Below are positions 53,401 through 61,765 of a stretch of 64,000 nucleotides of DNA, piece by piece (position 1 is the first letter of the stretch; the number at the start of each line of letters is the position of its first letter). This stretch comes from Bacteroidia bacterium (lineage in GTDB: Bacteria; Bacteroidota; Bacteroidia; B-17B0; Aurantibacillaceae), in contig JAEUTN010000012.1 in assembly GCA_016787895.1 (NCBI GenBank), forward strand, positions 1 to 64,000, given 5' to 3'. Under the pieces are notes generated by a model. That model had not been told where the DNA came from and did not search any database. It saw only the letters and a list, made by a program, of their open reading frames with translations. A program made the translations under genes and the position numbers.

Positions 53401-55086
53401 GAGAAAAAACAAATATTAAATCAGGTACGGCAACTTTCACTGGTGGCTGAAAAAACAAACAACGGTGTGGTGATTCTCGACAGAAACGGATTTGTTCTCT
53501 GGGCAAATCAAAGTTATCTGAATATTTTCGAAACCTCTCTGGATAAGCTGGTCAATAAACGTCCCAGTGATTTATTTGTGTTTAAAAACAACCTTCAGAA
53601 CAAAAGTTCTGACACGGTGAACGGCACCAATTATAACATTGTGTTTGAGGCGGAGACGGAGACGGAGAACAAAAAATGGGTGGAAGTGAACAACACCATT
53701 ATTGAAGATGAGGAAGGCAGCACCGTTCAGCAAATCCAGATTGTAACCGACATCACGCAAAAACGGCTGAAGGACCTGGAATTGGCGCAGCACCGTTCAA
53801 TGCTTCGTAAATACTCCACCTTTCTTGAATACCAGAACGAGCTTAAGGAAAAACTCATGCAAGCCTCTTCCATTGAAGAGATCAGCCGGGTAGCTCTGAA
53901 GTTTGTAAAACAAAACATCAAAAATTGCATTCACATTTCTTTGCTCCTGCTGGATGAAAAAAAACAAAATCTCAGCGGGTATTACATTATTGGCGATAAA
54001 ATTGAACGGGAACGCCATCATGTGAAGAGTTTCAAGAGTTATGAAACCGTTAAAACCGGTGAAATGTATATTGATGCCGATCTGGATGCCAATGAGGAAA
54101 AATCAAGCAGCGACGTGATTTTGCTGGAATATGGCGCCAAGTCCTATGTTGTATTACCATTGATTGATTTACAGGACATCATTGGATTGCTCACCATCAC
54201 CTTCGACATCCCGTTTAACTACAGTGACTCTGAGAAAGAAAACCTGAGGAACCTGGCCATTAACTTAACCACAACCATTCAGAAACTGAATCTGAAAAAT
54301 TCACTTCAGGAGAAAAACAACGACATCCGTGACAGCCTGATTTATGCCAGAAACATTCAAAAGGCCATGTTGCCCGACATCAGAACTGAACTTCCTTCAT
54401 TACAAAAAGTGGTGGTAGTGTTTGAACCAAAGGACATCGTAAGCGGTGATTTTTACTGGGCTAAGGAAAATGAGCGTTACCTCTATCTAGCCCTTGGCGA
54501 TTGCACCGGACATGGCGTTCCCGGCGCCTTTCTGACCATCATTGGCACAAGGATTCTTGAGCAGATTATCCGGGATGAAAAACTGACTGCGCCCGAAGAA
54601 ATTCTCACAGAACTTGACAAGCAGATTTTTTATTCCCTCAATGCAGGTGACAAAGGCATGATCAGAGACGGTATGGAAATTGCCCTGTGTGTAATCGATA
54701 AAACAACCCGGGAACTGCATTTTTCAGGTGTAGGCATGGGGCTCGTTTATCATGTTGGAGAGGAAGAAATTTACCTGAAAGGAAACAGGGGTTCAATTGG
54801 CGATTACCAATTCAATGATGCGGGTTTCGAAAAAAACACCATTGCGCTAACGGGAAAGGAACGGTTTTACATGGCCAGTGATGGATTTCAGGACCAGCTG
54901 GGCGGACAGAATTACAAGCGTTATTCGAAACGGCGTTTGATGGATGATTTAATTGCCATTCACAACCTGGATGCCCTGCAGCAGGAAAAGATCTTAAAAG
55001 AAAATTTAAAAAACCATATGAAAGACCATTTTCAAACCGATGATATCTCTTTAATTGGATTTCAGCTTAAACTTCAAGGCCTATGA
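50470..55086 (+). CDS. Membrane PAS/GAF sensor with C-terminal SpoIIE/PP2C phosphatase
   Basis: 1538 residues from ATG 50470. About eight membrane spans lie in residues 10-275 (for example LFLLIGVVMLMLMVFFSF, IGMTGLCLLFFANLYI, IYFATLFILGLLNYGI). Then: PAS (270-377), PAS (383-500), GAF (517-677), GAF (687-850), PAS (860-983), PAS (987-1100), GAF (1130-1277), a coiled linker SLQEKNNDIRDSLIYARNIQ, and a SpoIIE-type PP2C phosphatase (1293-1533). Metal ligands: Asp of GDFYWA, Asp of LGDCTGHGVPGAF, Asp of RDGMEIAL and Asp of SDGFQDQ and TDDISL. The stop overlaps the SiaC-like gene (ATGA 55083-55086). By position it should be the SiaA/RsbU-like phosphatase acting on the SiaC-like proteins that follow. 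Confidence 0.95.
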   Translation: MRKKQLKNRALSVLVLLFLIATSQGVCRISLSNGQSTSIEMALPDSAQLLQSGAPNESDTGASSAKLFLLIGVVMLMLMVFFSFYKGYTSALNKSLDRDDQAEERSEMEARWFFLAIGCLFSFVDLIFTLFVEGSTFFTMATIGMTGLCLLFFANLYIRDLVVKRSTFFLGVFHFILTGLLLIRASDWSAELIPFGLFCLLVFCSFLIFKNISHFWTYSLGLAVVLFSLWVNGAFPERPTAIYFATLFILGLLNYGIQLIKRNTDKYLLFTNKIVNHGSSLIVGTNADEKLIFVSENVKDILGFDRRELNSDNWFKQTLGPEDSEADIMEKMRVAKRTGKIYSRKMRTAWNTYKWVQWQYKKFGNDVWIGIGQEVTEYVKKQEQYQNLIQSASDIIHKTDKEGNFIFFNPHLENLLGYEAEELLGKPYTSLVRKDHVKRLQTFYDRSTQKQGFETIEFPALKKSGEEIWLSQNMTVERDLNGEITSYNSILRDITLPKQVEQDNLNKQLKIELHSKLLREITFIATSKELEFEAIVQTIIEKTAAGLKSDRISIWYCVNQHIRSDCFYERQTKKFWREDLTIAKEKHPLYFGALKKGEIIAAEDVMEHEATRELFNDYFSDHQTQSLLDVPIFMEGKLEGVLCNESKEHKRIWDAEDINFARSVAGLITLAIEADKRKQAEAQLEERSKILSAIGAITERLLVSKDALKTLGENLHFFGEALKCGRVYLYENNAAEKTLQLKQAWYSSPKAIACVPLWRSNFLVNNVNAFFHEHQRNVHISIHTKDLEPGEFKTLLESNKVQSMLVLPIQTGKEFMGFLGIDYAEVNRIWTRDVITLMYSLITNVVNTIDRLKNERIILESENNFREINETIKDVFWLYDNEKNTYLYISPSCQEVLGMTQQEFYDGVNFGARCVYEEDLMNYTSAINALKNNDSYEIEYRIRTPEGGLKWISEKSSAIRNEDGKLIRNSGICSDISEKKQILNQVRQLSLVAEKTNNGVVILDRNGFVLWANQSYLNIFETSLDKLVNKRPSDLFVFKNNLQNKSSDTVNGTNYNIVFEAETETENKKWVEVNNTIIEDEEGSTVQQIQIVTDITQKRLKDLELAQHRSMLRKYSTFLEYQNELKEKLMQASSIEEISRVALKFVKQNIKNCIHISLLLLDEKKQNLSGYYIIGDKIERERHHVKSFKSYETVKTGEMYIDADLDANEEKSSSDVILLEYGAKSYVVLPLIDLQDIIGLLTITFDIPFNYSDSEKENLRNLAINLTTTIQKLNLKNSLQEKNNDIRDSLIYARNIQKAMLPDIRTELPSLQKVVVVFEPKDIVSGDFYWAKENERYLYLALGDCTGHGVPGAFLTIIGTRILEQIIRDEKLTAPEEILTELDKQIFYSLNAGDKGMIRDGMEIALCVIDKTTRELHFSGVGMGLVYHVGEEEIYLKGNRGSIGDYQFNDAGFEKNTIALTGKERFYMASDGFQDQLGGQNYKRYSKRRLMDDLIAIHNLDALQQEKILKENLKNHMKDHFQTDDISLIGFQLKLQGL

Positions 55087-55454
55087 ACAATCTACGCATT
55101 GCCCCCAGTCAGGAATCTCCAACCATCACCTTTAACACGGATGGCCATTTTAAAATTGAGGGAATCTCTTTGGTTCCCAATGTACACAGCTTTTACAAAC
55201 CGGTTTTTGATTGGCTGGACGAATTTGAAAAAAACCTGCCGCCCAAAATTGTGGTGGAACTGGAATTTGAATACCTCAATACCGCCAGCATCCACACAGT
55301 GGTGACCATTATCAAACGCCTGGTATCCTATACCGAAAAAAACGTTGATTTAAAGGTCATCTGGTGTTATGCCGCCGAGGACGATGATCTTCTGGAGAAC
55401 GGACAAAACTTTATGAATTATGTTAACTTTCCCTTTGAATTTCAAGCCAGATAA
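55083..55454 (+). CDS. siaC: SiaC family (DUF1987) phospho-acceptor protein, copy 1
   Basis: 123 residues. The family layout is clear: SPTITFNTDGHFKIEGISLV, YKPVFDWLDEF, LEFEYLNTASIHTVVTIIKR, VIWCYAAEDDDLLENGQNFM and NFPFEFQAR. Thr67 in EYLNTAS lies at the position phosphorylated in Pseudomonas SiaC (Thr68). The usual SSK after the Thr reads ASIH. SiaC proteins are switched by a kinase (SiaB) and a PP2C phosphatase (SiaA) and in Pseudomonas activate a diguanylate cyclase. Start overlaps the phosphatase stop. Confidence 0.93.
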   Translation: MNNLRIAPSQESPTITFNTDGHFKIEGISLVPNVHSFYKPVFDWLDEFEKNLPPKIVVELEFEYLNTASIHTVVTIIKRLVSYTEKNVDLKVIWCYAAEDDDLLENGQNFMNYVNFPFEFQAR

Positions 55455-55545
55455 GCGGTTCAGGCACGTATAATCAGTACCTTTGGCCGCATGTTAATTT
55501 GTTAAAAATAGTATTAATCACTACATTCATTCCTTTAACCTGAAC

Positions 55546-56109
55546 ATGATCGAAAAACCTGTAATTGAAGACATCCTCGGGGTGATTGTGAGTAATGAGC
55601 GCATCAGCGACTATCTGCTGGTGGTATATGGTCCGTTAAATCAGGATGTATTGGTTTCCACCATACGATTGGCTGAATCGAAATTAAAATTGCAGCAGTT
55701 CCCGCAGGGTCTTATATCCAAAACCAAAGCCATTTGTGCCGAAATTCTTCAGAACATTAACAAACACCAGTTCAAACACGACACCTATCAGCCCTATCTT
55801 GTGCTGGGTTCAAAAGATCATACCCTGTTTATTTATGCAGGCAATATCATTTCAGAAAAATCAAAAGCCATCATCACCGAAAAACTGGAAAATTACCTGA
55901 GTGTAAAAGAAGAGAATTTCAGAAGCTTTTATACCAACGCGTTTAAAAACGCGGTGCTCACTGAAGAAGGAAATGCGGGACTGGGACTCCTTGAAATGTT
56001 TTACCGCTCTAACCGTAATCTTAAATATAACATCAACAAAATTACCGACAATCTCTTTTCTTTTAATCTGAACATAGAACTGTCTCAACAACTGGTACCT
56101 CAAAGCTGA
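55546..56109 (+). CDS. siaB: SiaB-like protein kinase (GHKL fold, DUF6272)
   Basis: 187 residues. A GHKL ATPase fold is suggested by an N-box-like KTKAICAEILQNINKHQ (Glu and Asn at the usual spacing) and a G-box-like EEGNAGLGLLEMFYRS. The N-terminus SNERISDYLLVVYGPLNQDV matches SiaB-type kinases, which phosphorylate SiaC on the conserved Thr and are distantly related to anti-sigma kinases such as RsbW. Located between two SiaC-like genes, 91 bp after the first and 5 bp before the second. Its own promoter cannot be excluded in the 91-bp gap, where I recognise no consensus. Confidence 0.92.
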   Translation: MIEKPVIEDILGVIVSNERISDYLLVVYGPLNQDVLVSTIRLAESKLKLQQFPQGLISKTKAICAEILQNINKHQFKHDTYQPYLVLGSKDHTLFIYAGNIISEKSKAIITEKLENYLSVKEENFRSFYTNAFKNAVLTEEGNAGLGLLEMFYRSNRNLKYNINKITDNLFSFNLNIELSQQLVPQS

Positions 56110-56114
56110 AAACT

Positions 56115-56498
56115 ATGGCCCGCATTGAAATAGAAGCCACCGGAAGTACACCAGAAATTATCCTGGATACTGAAGAAAAAACTCTTCAAATTAAAGGTAT
56201 TTGTACCCCTGAAAACCCGCGCCTCTTCTTTGATCCGCTCTTCCAGGCCATGGAGGATGTTCTGAAAACGAGCCAAAAAATTACCATTGAAATCTGCCTT
56301 GATTATTTTAACACCGGATCATCCAAGTGTTTACTGAACCTCTTTTACATGGTCAGCAACCATCCGACACTTAAAACAAATTCAGAAGTGAACTGGGTAA
56401 TCGAAGATTCAGATCCCGACATCAAAGAGTCAGGCCTATTATTTGAGGAAATTACCGGATTAAAATTCAATTACCTTAACAACAGAAGGCTTTCCTGA
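56115..56498 (+). CDS. siaC: SiaC family (DUF1987) phospho-acceptor protein, copy 2
   Basis: 127 residues. It keeps the canonical signature better than copy 1: IEIEATGSTPEIILDTEEKT, ICTPENPRLFFDPLFQAMED, ICLDYFNTGSSKCLLNLFYM (Thr67 as the predicted phospho-site, followed by GSSK) and VNWVIEDSDPDIKESGLLFE. Five bases after the kinase gene. The C-terminus is slightly extended (LKFNYLNNRRLS). Two acceptors of one kinase could compete or have separate targets; no cyclase, sigma factor or other output gene is adjacent. Confidence 0.92.
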   Translation: MARIEIEATGSTPEIILDTEEKTLQIKGICTPENPRLFFDPLFQAMEDVLKTSQKITIEICLDYFNTGSSKCLLNLFYMVSNHPTLKTNSEVNWVIEDSDPDIKESGLLFEEITGLKFNYLNNRRLS

Positions 56499-56502
56499 AA
56501 CA

Positions 56503-57375
56503 TCAGGTTGGATTCAGGATTTTCAGCTTTTTTGAAGCTTTGGCCTCTTCGAGCAAATTCTGCTTAAAACTATTTAGCAGTAATACTTTCCTGTTCAGTA
56601 AAATATACTGTTTAATGTTCGCGCGTTCAAAATTCAGGGGTGAGAGTCCATTTTTTATTTTCACGTCCTTTATTTTGAGATAATACATGTAGTTTTCATC
56701 CTCAAACACCACCACTTTACCTGTATACAAGCTGAAATCAGGCTCTTCCACCAACTTCGGAATTTCCTTACGGATATCAGCAGTATAAAGCCAGGTGCTG
56801 TCGTTTAGAAAAAAGTTTTCGGCATTTTTGGAACACAAATCCACCAGTGCGGCTTTGTCCTTTGGGTTTTGTGTTTTCAGAAGTTTTTTAATCTTTTCAA
56901 GCTCAGGGGCCTGAATGGGCACTTTGATGTAGTCCACCTTCACGATGTTGTCCTTCAGTATAAAATTATCCCGATGATACGTGTAATATTCCACAATTTC
57001 TTCTTCGGTGATGGCAGTATCGAGATTGGCCTCTACAATTTTGTTTAAGTAGAGGTGGCTCAGCAAATTTCGCCTGTAATCCTCAACTTGTTTATTGATC
57101 TGAGCTTCCTCTTCTCCAAGATTTTGCTGAGCCTCAAGGTAAATCAGGGTTTCACCGGCCCAGGCAGAAATAATTCCCTGTGCTATTTCAGCACTGTCCT
57201 TGCCTGCATACACACTTTGGAACAATTGGTTAAATTCAACTTTGCTTAAACCTTCGTTTCCTGCTTTGGCCACCAGCGTAGATTCATCAACAGGAACTTC
57301 CGGTTGGGTTTCTGAACAAGCGTTGAAAACCATAGCCAGGACAAGCGATTGAAAATAAACAGCGACACGTTTCAC
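56503..57375 (-). CDS. PpiC/SurA-like lipoprotein (peptidyl-prolyl isomerase-like chaperone)
   Basis: 290 residues from GTG 57375, the start that gives a normal lipoprotein signal (VKRVAVYFQSLVLAMVFNAC with Cys20); an in-frame ATG at 57432 would add 19 residues and spoil it. After the anchor, VAKAGNEGLSKVEFNQLFQS and a SurA_N-like helical region (EIAQGIISAWAGETLIYLEA ... AITEEEIVEYYTYHRDNFIL) are seen. The rotamase core (HILI, GGDLG, PVxTxxGyHI) is not recognisable, so it is probably a chaperone-like relative without isomerase activity. It is encoded beside the active isomerase at 57477-59576. Confidence 0.83.
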   Translation of the reverse strand: MKRVAVYFQSLVLAMVFNACSETQPEVPVDESTLVAKAGNEGLSKVEFNQLFQSVYAGKDSAEIAQGIISAWAGETLIYLEAQQNLGEEEAQINKQVEDYRRNLLSHLYLNKIVEANLDTAITEEEIVEYYTYHRDNFILKDNIVKVDYIKVPIQAPELEKIKKLLKTQNPKDKAALVDLCSKNAENFFLNDSTWLYTADIRKEIPKLVEEPDFSLYTGKVVVFEDENYMYYLKIKDVKIKNGLSPLNFERANIKQYILLNRKVLLLNSFKQNLLEEAKASKKLKILNPT

Positions 57376-57432
57376 CAGATTAAAGCTAGGTTTATATTTC
57401 AAGTTCTCAAAATGTAGCAAACATGAGGGCAC

Positions 57433-57463
57433 AAAAAAACCGGTCAGGGATGCTAACCGGTTC
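57433..57463 (-). terminator. Rho-independent terminator of the isomerase gene
   Basis: On the minus strand AACCGGTTAG pairs with CTGACCGGTT around a short loop and runs into seven T. It lies 14 bases after the stop of the gene at 57477-59576. Confidence 0.88.
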
Positions 57464-57476
57464 GTTTTAACGGGGT

Positions 57477-59576
57477 TTATTTTATTGTATTCAATACATC
57501 CTCATTCACTTTTACCACGTAGTTTTTCCTGAGGTAATCCAACCACTCGGATTCTAAAAACGTTTGGTAATCCGCTGTGGCATTGCCCCTGCACTCTGCA
57601 AGTGTTTTGGGTGATTTAGGGAGAATGGTGTTCACCACATACACCACTATCTTATTTTCCCTTTCCTCTTTAAAATTGGCAGCATTGATGCCTTTCGCCC
57701 AACCCGAGTCCACATTTTTGTTCTCTCCTTTCAGGTACATGATGTTTTCAACAGTTACATTCAGCTGGGATTTTTTATTCAGGGTTTCGGTAATCTCCTT
57801 CTCTGATTTTCCGGCCTTGTAAAGTTTCCTCAGTTCAGTGGCCACTTTCTCGTTCAAACATTTGTAAATGGTTACATCAGCCCTTTCTTCCCAAAGGTAT
57901 TTGGTTTTATTGGCCTCATAATACTGGCGTAAGCCGGCGGTATCCTTTACAGCCCTGCTCCATACCTTTTGGTCGGTAAGGTCGAACAGCAAAATACCAT
58001 CGCGGTATTCGCGGTATAAATTGGCAAATTCAACGTACTTGGTTTCCAACTGGCTATCCTCAAATGCCACCACCATTTCATTCACCCAGTTTTTGTAAAT
58101 GCCTTTCACAATTTCAAATACATCCGTTGGTGAACGGAAGGTCATTTGACTTTCAAGGTATTTGGCGAAGTCGTTTTGTTTATACGATTTACCACCCAGC
58201 TGGAACATTTCCTTGTTACCGAGTTTTGACGCTCTTTCTGCTTTCCAGGTAGCGTTCAGGTAAGTACTGTCCATCACTTTTCTGAAAGCTTCCAGTGCGG
58301 CAGGCGTTTCTTTAAACAGGTTTTCATTTTTTACCCTTGCAATTAAAGCCGAACGCCCCATTTGAGAGCGGCTGTCGCGGTTCACACGGGACTTTAATTC
58401 GGTTTTTACATCATCAAAAGAGCCTACTGTTTTCAGGTTAAGCCGTTTGATAATGTGCCAGCCGTATTGGGTAAGAACCGGCATGCTGTAGTCGTTATTG
58501 TTTTTAAGTGCAAAGGCTGCATCTTCGAATGCTTTCGGTAAACGTCCCGCTTTGAAAGGCTGAAGTTGCCCTCCCCTCTCGTTGCTTTGTTTATCATCGC
58601 TGAATTCACGCGCCAGGGCCGCGAAATCAGCTCCTGTGCCCAGTTTTGCGTACAGTTCGTCAATCTTCAGTTTTGCGTTCTGTTTGTCTTGTTCGGTAGG
58701 ATCCTTGGGCATTTTCACCATAATGTGTGCCACGGTAATTTCTCCCTTACTCACACGACGATCAGTGACTTTTAAAATGTGGTAACCAAATTTCGTGCGT
58801 ACGATTTGGCTTAGATCTCCTATCGGCGTTGTGTAAGCAGCTGTTTCGAAGGGATACACCATGTCAAACACTGAAAAATAGTTCAGATCCCCTTTATTAT
58901 CAAGTACAGAAGGGTCATCGCTGGTTTTTGGCGCAATGGCTGCAAACTTGTCCTGATCGAGTTTAGAATAATCCTGAAGATTTTTTATCGATTTTAATTT
59001 GATCTTATAAAGGGTGCTGTCTTTGCCTTTCAATTGCCCGGCGATTACCTGAGTGTTTTTAAGGAGCTTATCGTAATTGCTGATTTCGGCAGGTGTTGGG
59101 AATTTGCCGAGGATGGCGTTACGAATCAGATTTGCTCTTGTCCAGGCCTCCAGCGTATCTTTTGGCAAAGCGGTTTCTTCCAAACGAATCAGGATGTGAC
59201 TTGCTCTCACTTCCAGTTTCATGCGCTCATAAGCCTCGGTTAAAAGGGCCTCGTTGGTGTTTTTATCTGTGAGATAAGGTGCGGCCAATTGCCTGCGGTA
59301 GCCTGCCAATTCGTTTCTGAAAGAACTCAAAGTATCTAAACCCAAACGCTCGGCTTCAAACACCTTGCTTTTAAAGAGGGAAAACAAATCAACGTATTCT
59401 TTTACTGAACGGGTTGTGCTTTGGTTTTCACGACCACTGTTTTTGCGGTAGACCACTTCAAATTCCGATTTTTTTATCGGACGGTCATTGATCGTCATCA
59501 CAACCGGATCCTGGGCATTTAAACCGAGAAACGGTGTCATCAAAGTGCATGCAATTACTAGTGCTTTATTCATCAT
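57477..59576 (-). CDS. Periplasmic peptidyl-prolyl isomerase with two parvulin domains (SurA/PpiD type)
   Basis: 699 residues, signal peptide MMNKALVIACTLMTPFLGLNA, then VVMTINDRPIKKSEFEVVYR as the SurA_N entry. Rotamase domain 1 starts near residue 118 (VRASHILIRLEETALP) and ends with a barrel-closing TKFGYHILKVTDRR; domain 2 starts near 277 (ITVAHIMVKMPKDP) and has FSDDKQSNERGGQLQPFKAG and TQYGWHIIKRLN. The C-terminal ~300 residues are helical. Such proteins fold outer-membrane barrels in the periplasm. The neighbouring Gld and lipoprotein genes fit an envelope-assembly role. Confidence 0.93.
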   Translation of the reverse strand: MMNKALVIACTLMTPFLGLNAQDPVVMTINDRPIKKSEFEVVYRKNSGRENQSTTRSVKEYVDLFSLFKSKVFEAERLGLDTLSSFRNELAGYRRQLAAPYLTDKNTNEALLTEAYERMKLEVRASHILIRLEETALPKDTLEAWTRANLIRNAILGKFPTPAEISNYDKLLKNTQVIAGQLKGKDSTLYKIKLKSIKNLQDYSKLDQDKFAAIAPKTSDDPSVLDNKGDLNYFSVFDMVYPFETAAYTTPIGDLSQIVRTKFGYHILKVTDRRVSKGEITVAHIMVKMPKDPTEQDKQNAKLKIDELYAKLGTGADFAALAREFSDDKQSNERGGQLQPFKAGRLPKAFEDAAFALKNNNDYSMPVLTQYGWHIIKRLNLKTVGSFDDVKTELKSRVNRDSRSQMGRSALIARVKNENLFKETPAALEAFRKVMDSTYLNATWKAERASKLGNKEMFQLGGKSYKQNDFAKYLESQMTFRSPTDVFEIVKGIYKNWVNEMVVAFEDSQLETKYVEFANLYREYRDGILLFDLTDQKVWSRAVKDTAGLRQYYEANKTKYLWEERADVTIYKCLNEKVATELRKLYKAGKSEKEITETLNKKSQLNVTVENIMYLKGENKNVDSGWAKGINAANFKEERENKIVVYVVNTILPKSPKTLAECRGNATADYQTFLESEWLDYLRKNYVVKVNEDVLNTIK

Positions 59577-59613
59577 AAGTCAGAAAATTTCGGCAAATTT
59601 AGTTTATTTCGGA

Positions 59614-60735
59614 TTACTTAAGCACCTCGGCCAGCTTTTCCTCAAGCGCGGCTCCTCTCAGGTCCTTGGCAATGATCTTACCTTCCTTATCGATCAGATA
59701 ATTGGCAGGAATACCGGAAACGCCATACAGCTTTCCAACCTCATTGCCCCATCCTTTCAGGTCGCTTAGCTGTGTCCAGGCCAGCGCGTCCTGTTGTATG
59801 GCCGCCAGCCAGGCTTCGCGATTTGAATCCATAGAAACACCCAGTACGGTAAATCCTTTGGATTTGTATTTATTGAATGCAGCTACCACGTTCGGGTTTT
59901 CCATACGGCAGGGGCGGCACCAACTGGCCCAAAAATCCACCAACACATATTTGCCTCTGAAATCGGTCAATTGCACCATTTTTCCGTTCACATCAGCTTG
60001 CGAAAAATTAGTTGCAGTGTAACCAACCATGGTCCCCTTTTTGTCATCAATCCGCTTTTGTGCCGCTTTTACATTGGAATTGTCTTTCATGGAAGGGTCC
60101 ATGTAAGATAAGGCCTCCTCCAATTCGGTAAGGGGGATATTCGGATTATTAAGGTCACTGGCAAGAATGTGCGCGCTCATGGCAGACTTTGGATGTGTTT
60201 TTACAAAGTTCTTTAAGCCGGCTAAATATTGTTTGTTCAGGTTTTCAAATTCATTGCGAATGGCTGTTTGCGCGTTATAATCCCCTTTCTGAGCCGCTTC
60301 GGTAAAATCATTTTGCATGCGTTGCTGAAGCGCGATGAAATTATTAATCATCAATTTGTATTCCATATAATCAGCTTGGGTTGGACCCGCCACAACCTTT
60401 GAATACGCGATGGAATCACCGCTCAATAAGTTAACTTTAACCGGAGACTCATCAATAAAAAACACCAGGTTCGGCTGTTGTGCGGCATCACGACCGAAGG
60501 TGATCCAAAACATCCTGGGCTCAGTAAGTTTGGACTGAAACTTAAAACTTCCCTTATTCACGGCAAGCGAATCACTAAAGGTGATGTCCCCTTCCTGATG
60601 ATGCAAATACACAACTTTTTGTGAGCTGTTTTTTAATTCCCCATCAAGCTTAAGCGGAAAGGTTTTTACGGTTGATTTTTGAGCGAATGAAGTGAGAGAA
60701 AGGAAGATGGTAAAAATGAAAAATCGATTGATCAT
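59614..60735 (-). CDS. TlpA-like thioredoxin with N-terminal DUF4369
   Basis: 373 residues with a signal peptide (MINRFFIFTIFLSLTSFAQ). Residues ~25-125 match a DUF4369-type domain (FPLKLDGELKNSSQKVVYLH, INDESPVKVNLLSGDS-like: FIDESPVKVNLLSGD). A helical linker follows, then a thioredoxin domain (about 245-373) with FRGKYVLVDFWASWCRPCRM: the active site is WCRPC. KGFTVLGVSMD and GVSGIPANYLIDKEGKIIAK carry the cis-Pro. Probably keeps periplasmic or surface proteins reduced. Encoded 37 bp upstream of the parvulin gene. Confidence 0.94.
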   Translation of the reverse strand: MINRFFIFTIFLSLTSFAQKSTVKTFPLKLDGELKNSSQKVVYLHHQEGDITFSDSLAVNKGSFKFQSKLTEPRMFWITFGRDAAQQPNLVFFIDESPVKVNLLSGDSIAYSKVVAGPTQADYMEYKLMINNFIALQQRMQNDFTEAAQKGDYNAQTAIRNEFENLNKQYLAGLKNFVKTHPKSAMSAHILASDLNNPNIPLTELEEALSYMDPSMKDNSNVKAAQKRIDDKKGTMVGYTATNFSQADVNGKMVQLTDFRGKYVLVDFWASWCRPCRMENPNVVAAFNKYKSKGFTVLGVSMDSNREAWLAAIQQDALAWTQLSDLKGWGNEVGKLYGVSGIPANYLIDKEGKIIAKDLRGAALEEKLAEVLK

Positions 60736-60831
60736 GGGATGGTATTAGTGCTTAAACAAATATAGCCAAGTGCAGTTGAGAGGCGGAGGGGTTTTACAAA
60801 ATTTAACCTTTACCGCTTCGGGTTAAGACAC

Positions 60832-60857
60832 AAAAAAACCCCTCTTTTGAAGGGGTT
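60832..60857 (-). terminator. Rho-independent terminator of the gld operon
   Basis: On the minus strand AAACCCCTTC and AAGAGGGGTTT pair around a small loop and continue into seven T, 10 bases after the gldN stop. Confidence 0.9.
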
Positions 60858-60866
60858 TGAGCGTTT

Positions 60867-61754
60867 TTAGAATTGCCACAAATCGTGCTCGAATCGGAAG
60901 ATATCTCCTTTGATGCGATCCGATTCTAGCAAAGCGTCAATACCCTTGGAATACATTTCTATATCCCTGTCGTAAACGTTGGTTTCTTTTTTAATGCTGC
61001 TTGCAAACTGTCGTTTCCAGAACACGTCTTCAAATGTTCTTCTTTCACTGTCGTTTTTCGGATTAAACACCTCGTGTTTTGCAAAATAAGGACGACAGGC
61101 GGGGAAATACACATAGAACTGAATAACAGCACCCAGGTCTTCTTTTCCTTTAAGCATGGCGCCAAATCCTAAACTGAGGATACGTACTTCGAGTACAGAT
61201 TTTTGTTTATCGAAAAACCAATCTTCTTTAATGTGCAATTCAGCAAAATTCTGATACAACCAGGTGGAATCCACTGCACCGGCCACTTTTGTAAAATAGG
61301 AAGACCCATCCTCAAGAAACAACTCCTGTTCAACCGAGTCACCTACAATTACCATTTTACCGCGAATCTCCGCCTTTTCAACCGGAATAAGAAACTCCTC
61401 GTCTTTAAATGCTATAATCTGACCTGAGAGCACGTATTTGGTTATTAGTTGCATCAGAGAAATACGGCTTACAACCGGTGTGGTAGGATAATACAACACC
61501 TGATTGATCTTTTCTCTCATGTCTACGACTCTCCAAACTCTCTTTTCCCAGTTCACATCGCCCTCACGCAAGTGGGTATAGGGAATATACCTGCGATTAG
61601 GTGTATTTTCCTTTTCGTAAACACCATCCTTGTAATCTCCGGGTTGAAATACGCCCGGTTGGGCGCTTACAGTTTCAGTTAACAGTTGTGCATAGATAAC
61701 ACCTGTTAAAAGGAGTTGTAAAAAGACAGAAAGAGATTTCTTAAGTTTTAACAT
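60867..61754 (-). CDS. gldN: T9SS component GldN
   Basis: 295 residues. After a signal peptide (SVFLQLLLTGVIYAQ), the conserved GldN/PorN core is seen: DGVYEKENTPNRRYIPYTHL, REGDVNWEKRVWRVVDMREK, NQVLYYPTTP and FYVYFPACRPYFAKHEVFNP, then TFEDVFWKRQFASSIKKE. GldN forms a periplasmic ring with GldK at the outer membrane in the secretion apparatus used by the two cargo proteins in this window. 11 bp after gldM in the order gldL-gldM-gldN, with a terminator 10 bp after. Confidence 0.96.
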   Translation of the reverse strand: MLKLKKSLSVFLQLLLTGVIYAQLLTETVSAQPGVFQPGDYKDGVYEKENTPNRRYIPYTHLREGDVNWEKRVWRVVDMREKINQVLYYPTTPVVSRISLMQLITKYVLSGQIIAFKDEEFLIPVEKAEIRGKMVIVGDSVEQELFLEDGSSYFTKVAGAVDSTWLYQNFAELHIKEDWFFDKQKSVLEVRILSLGFGAMLKGKEDLGAVIQFYVYFPACRPYFAKHEVFNPKNDSERRTFEDVFWKRQFASSIKKETNVYDRDIEMYSKGIDALLESDRIKGDIFRFEHDLWQF

Positions 61755-61765
61755 GGTTGTTTTTT

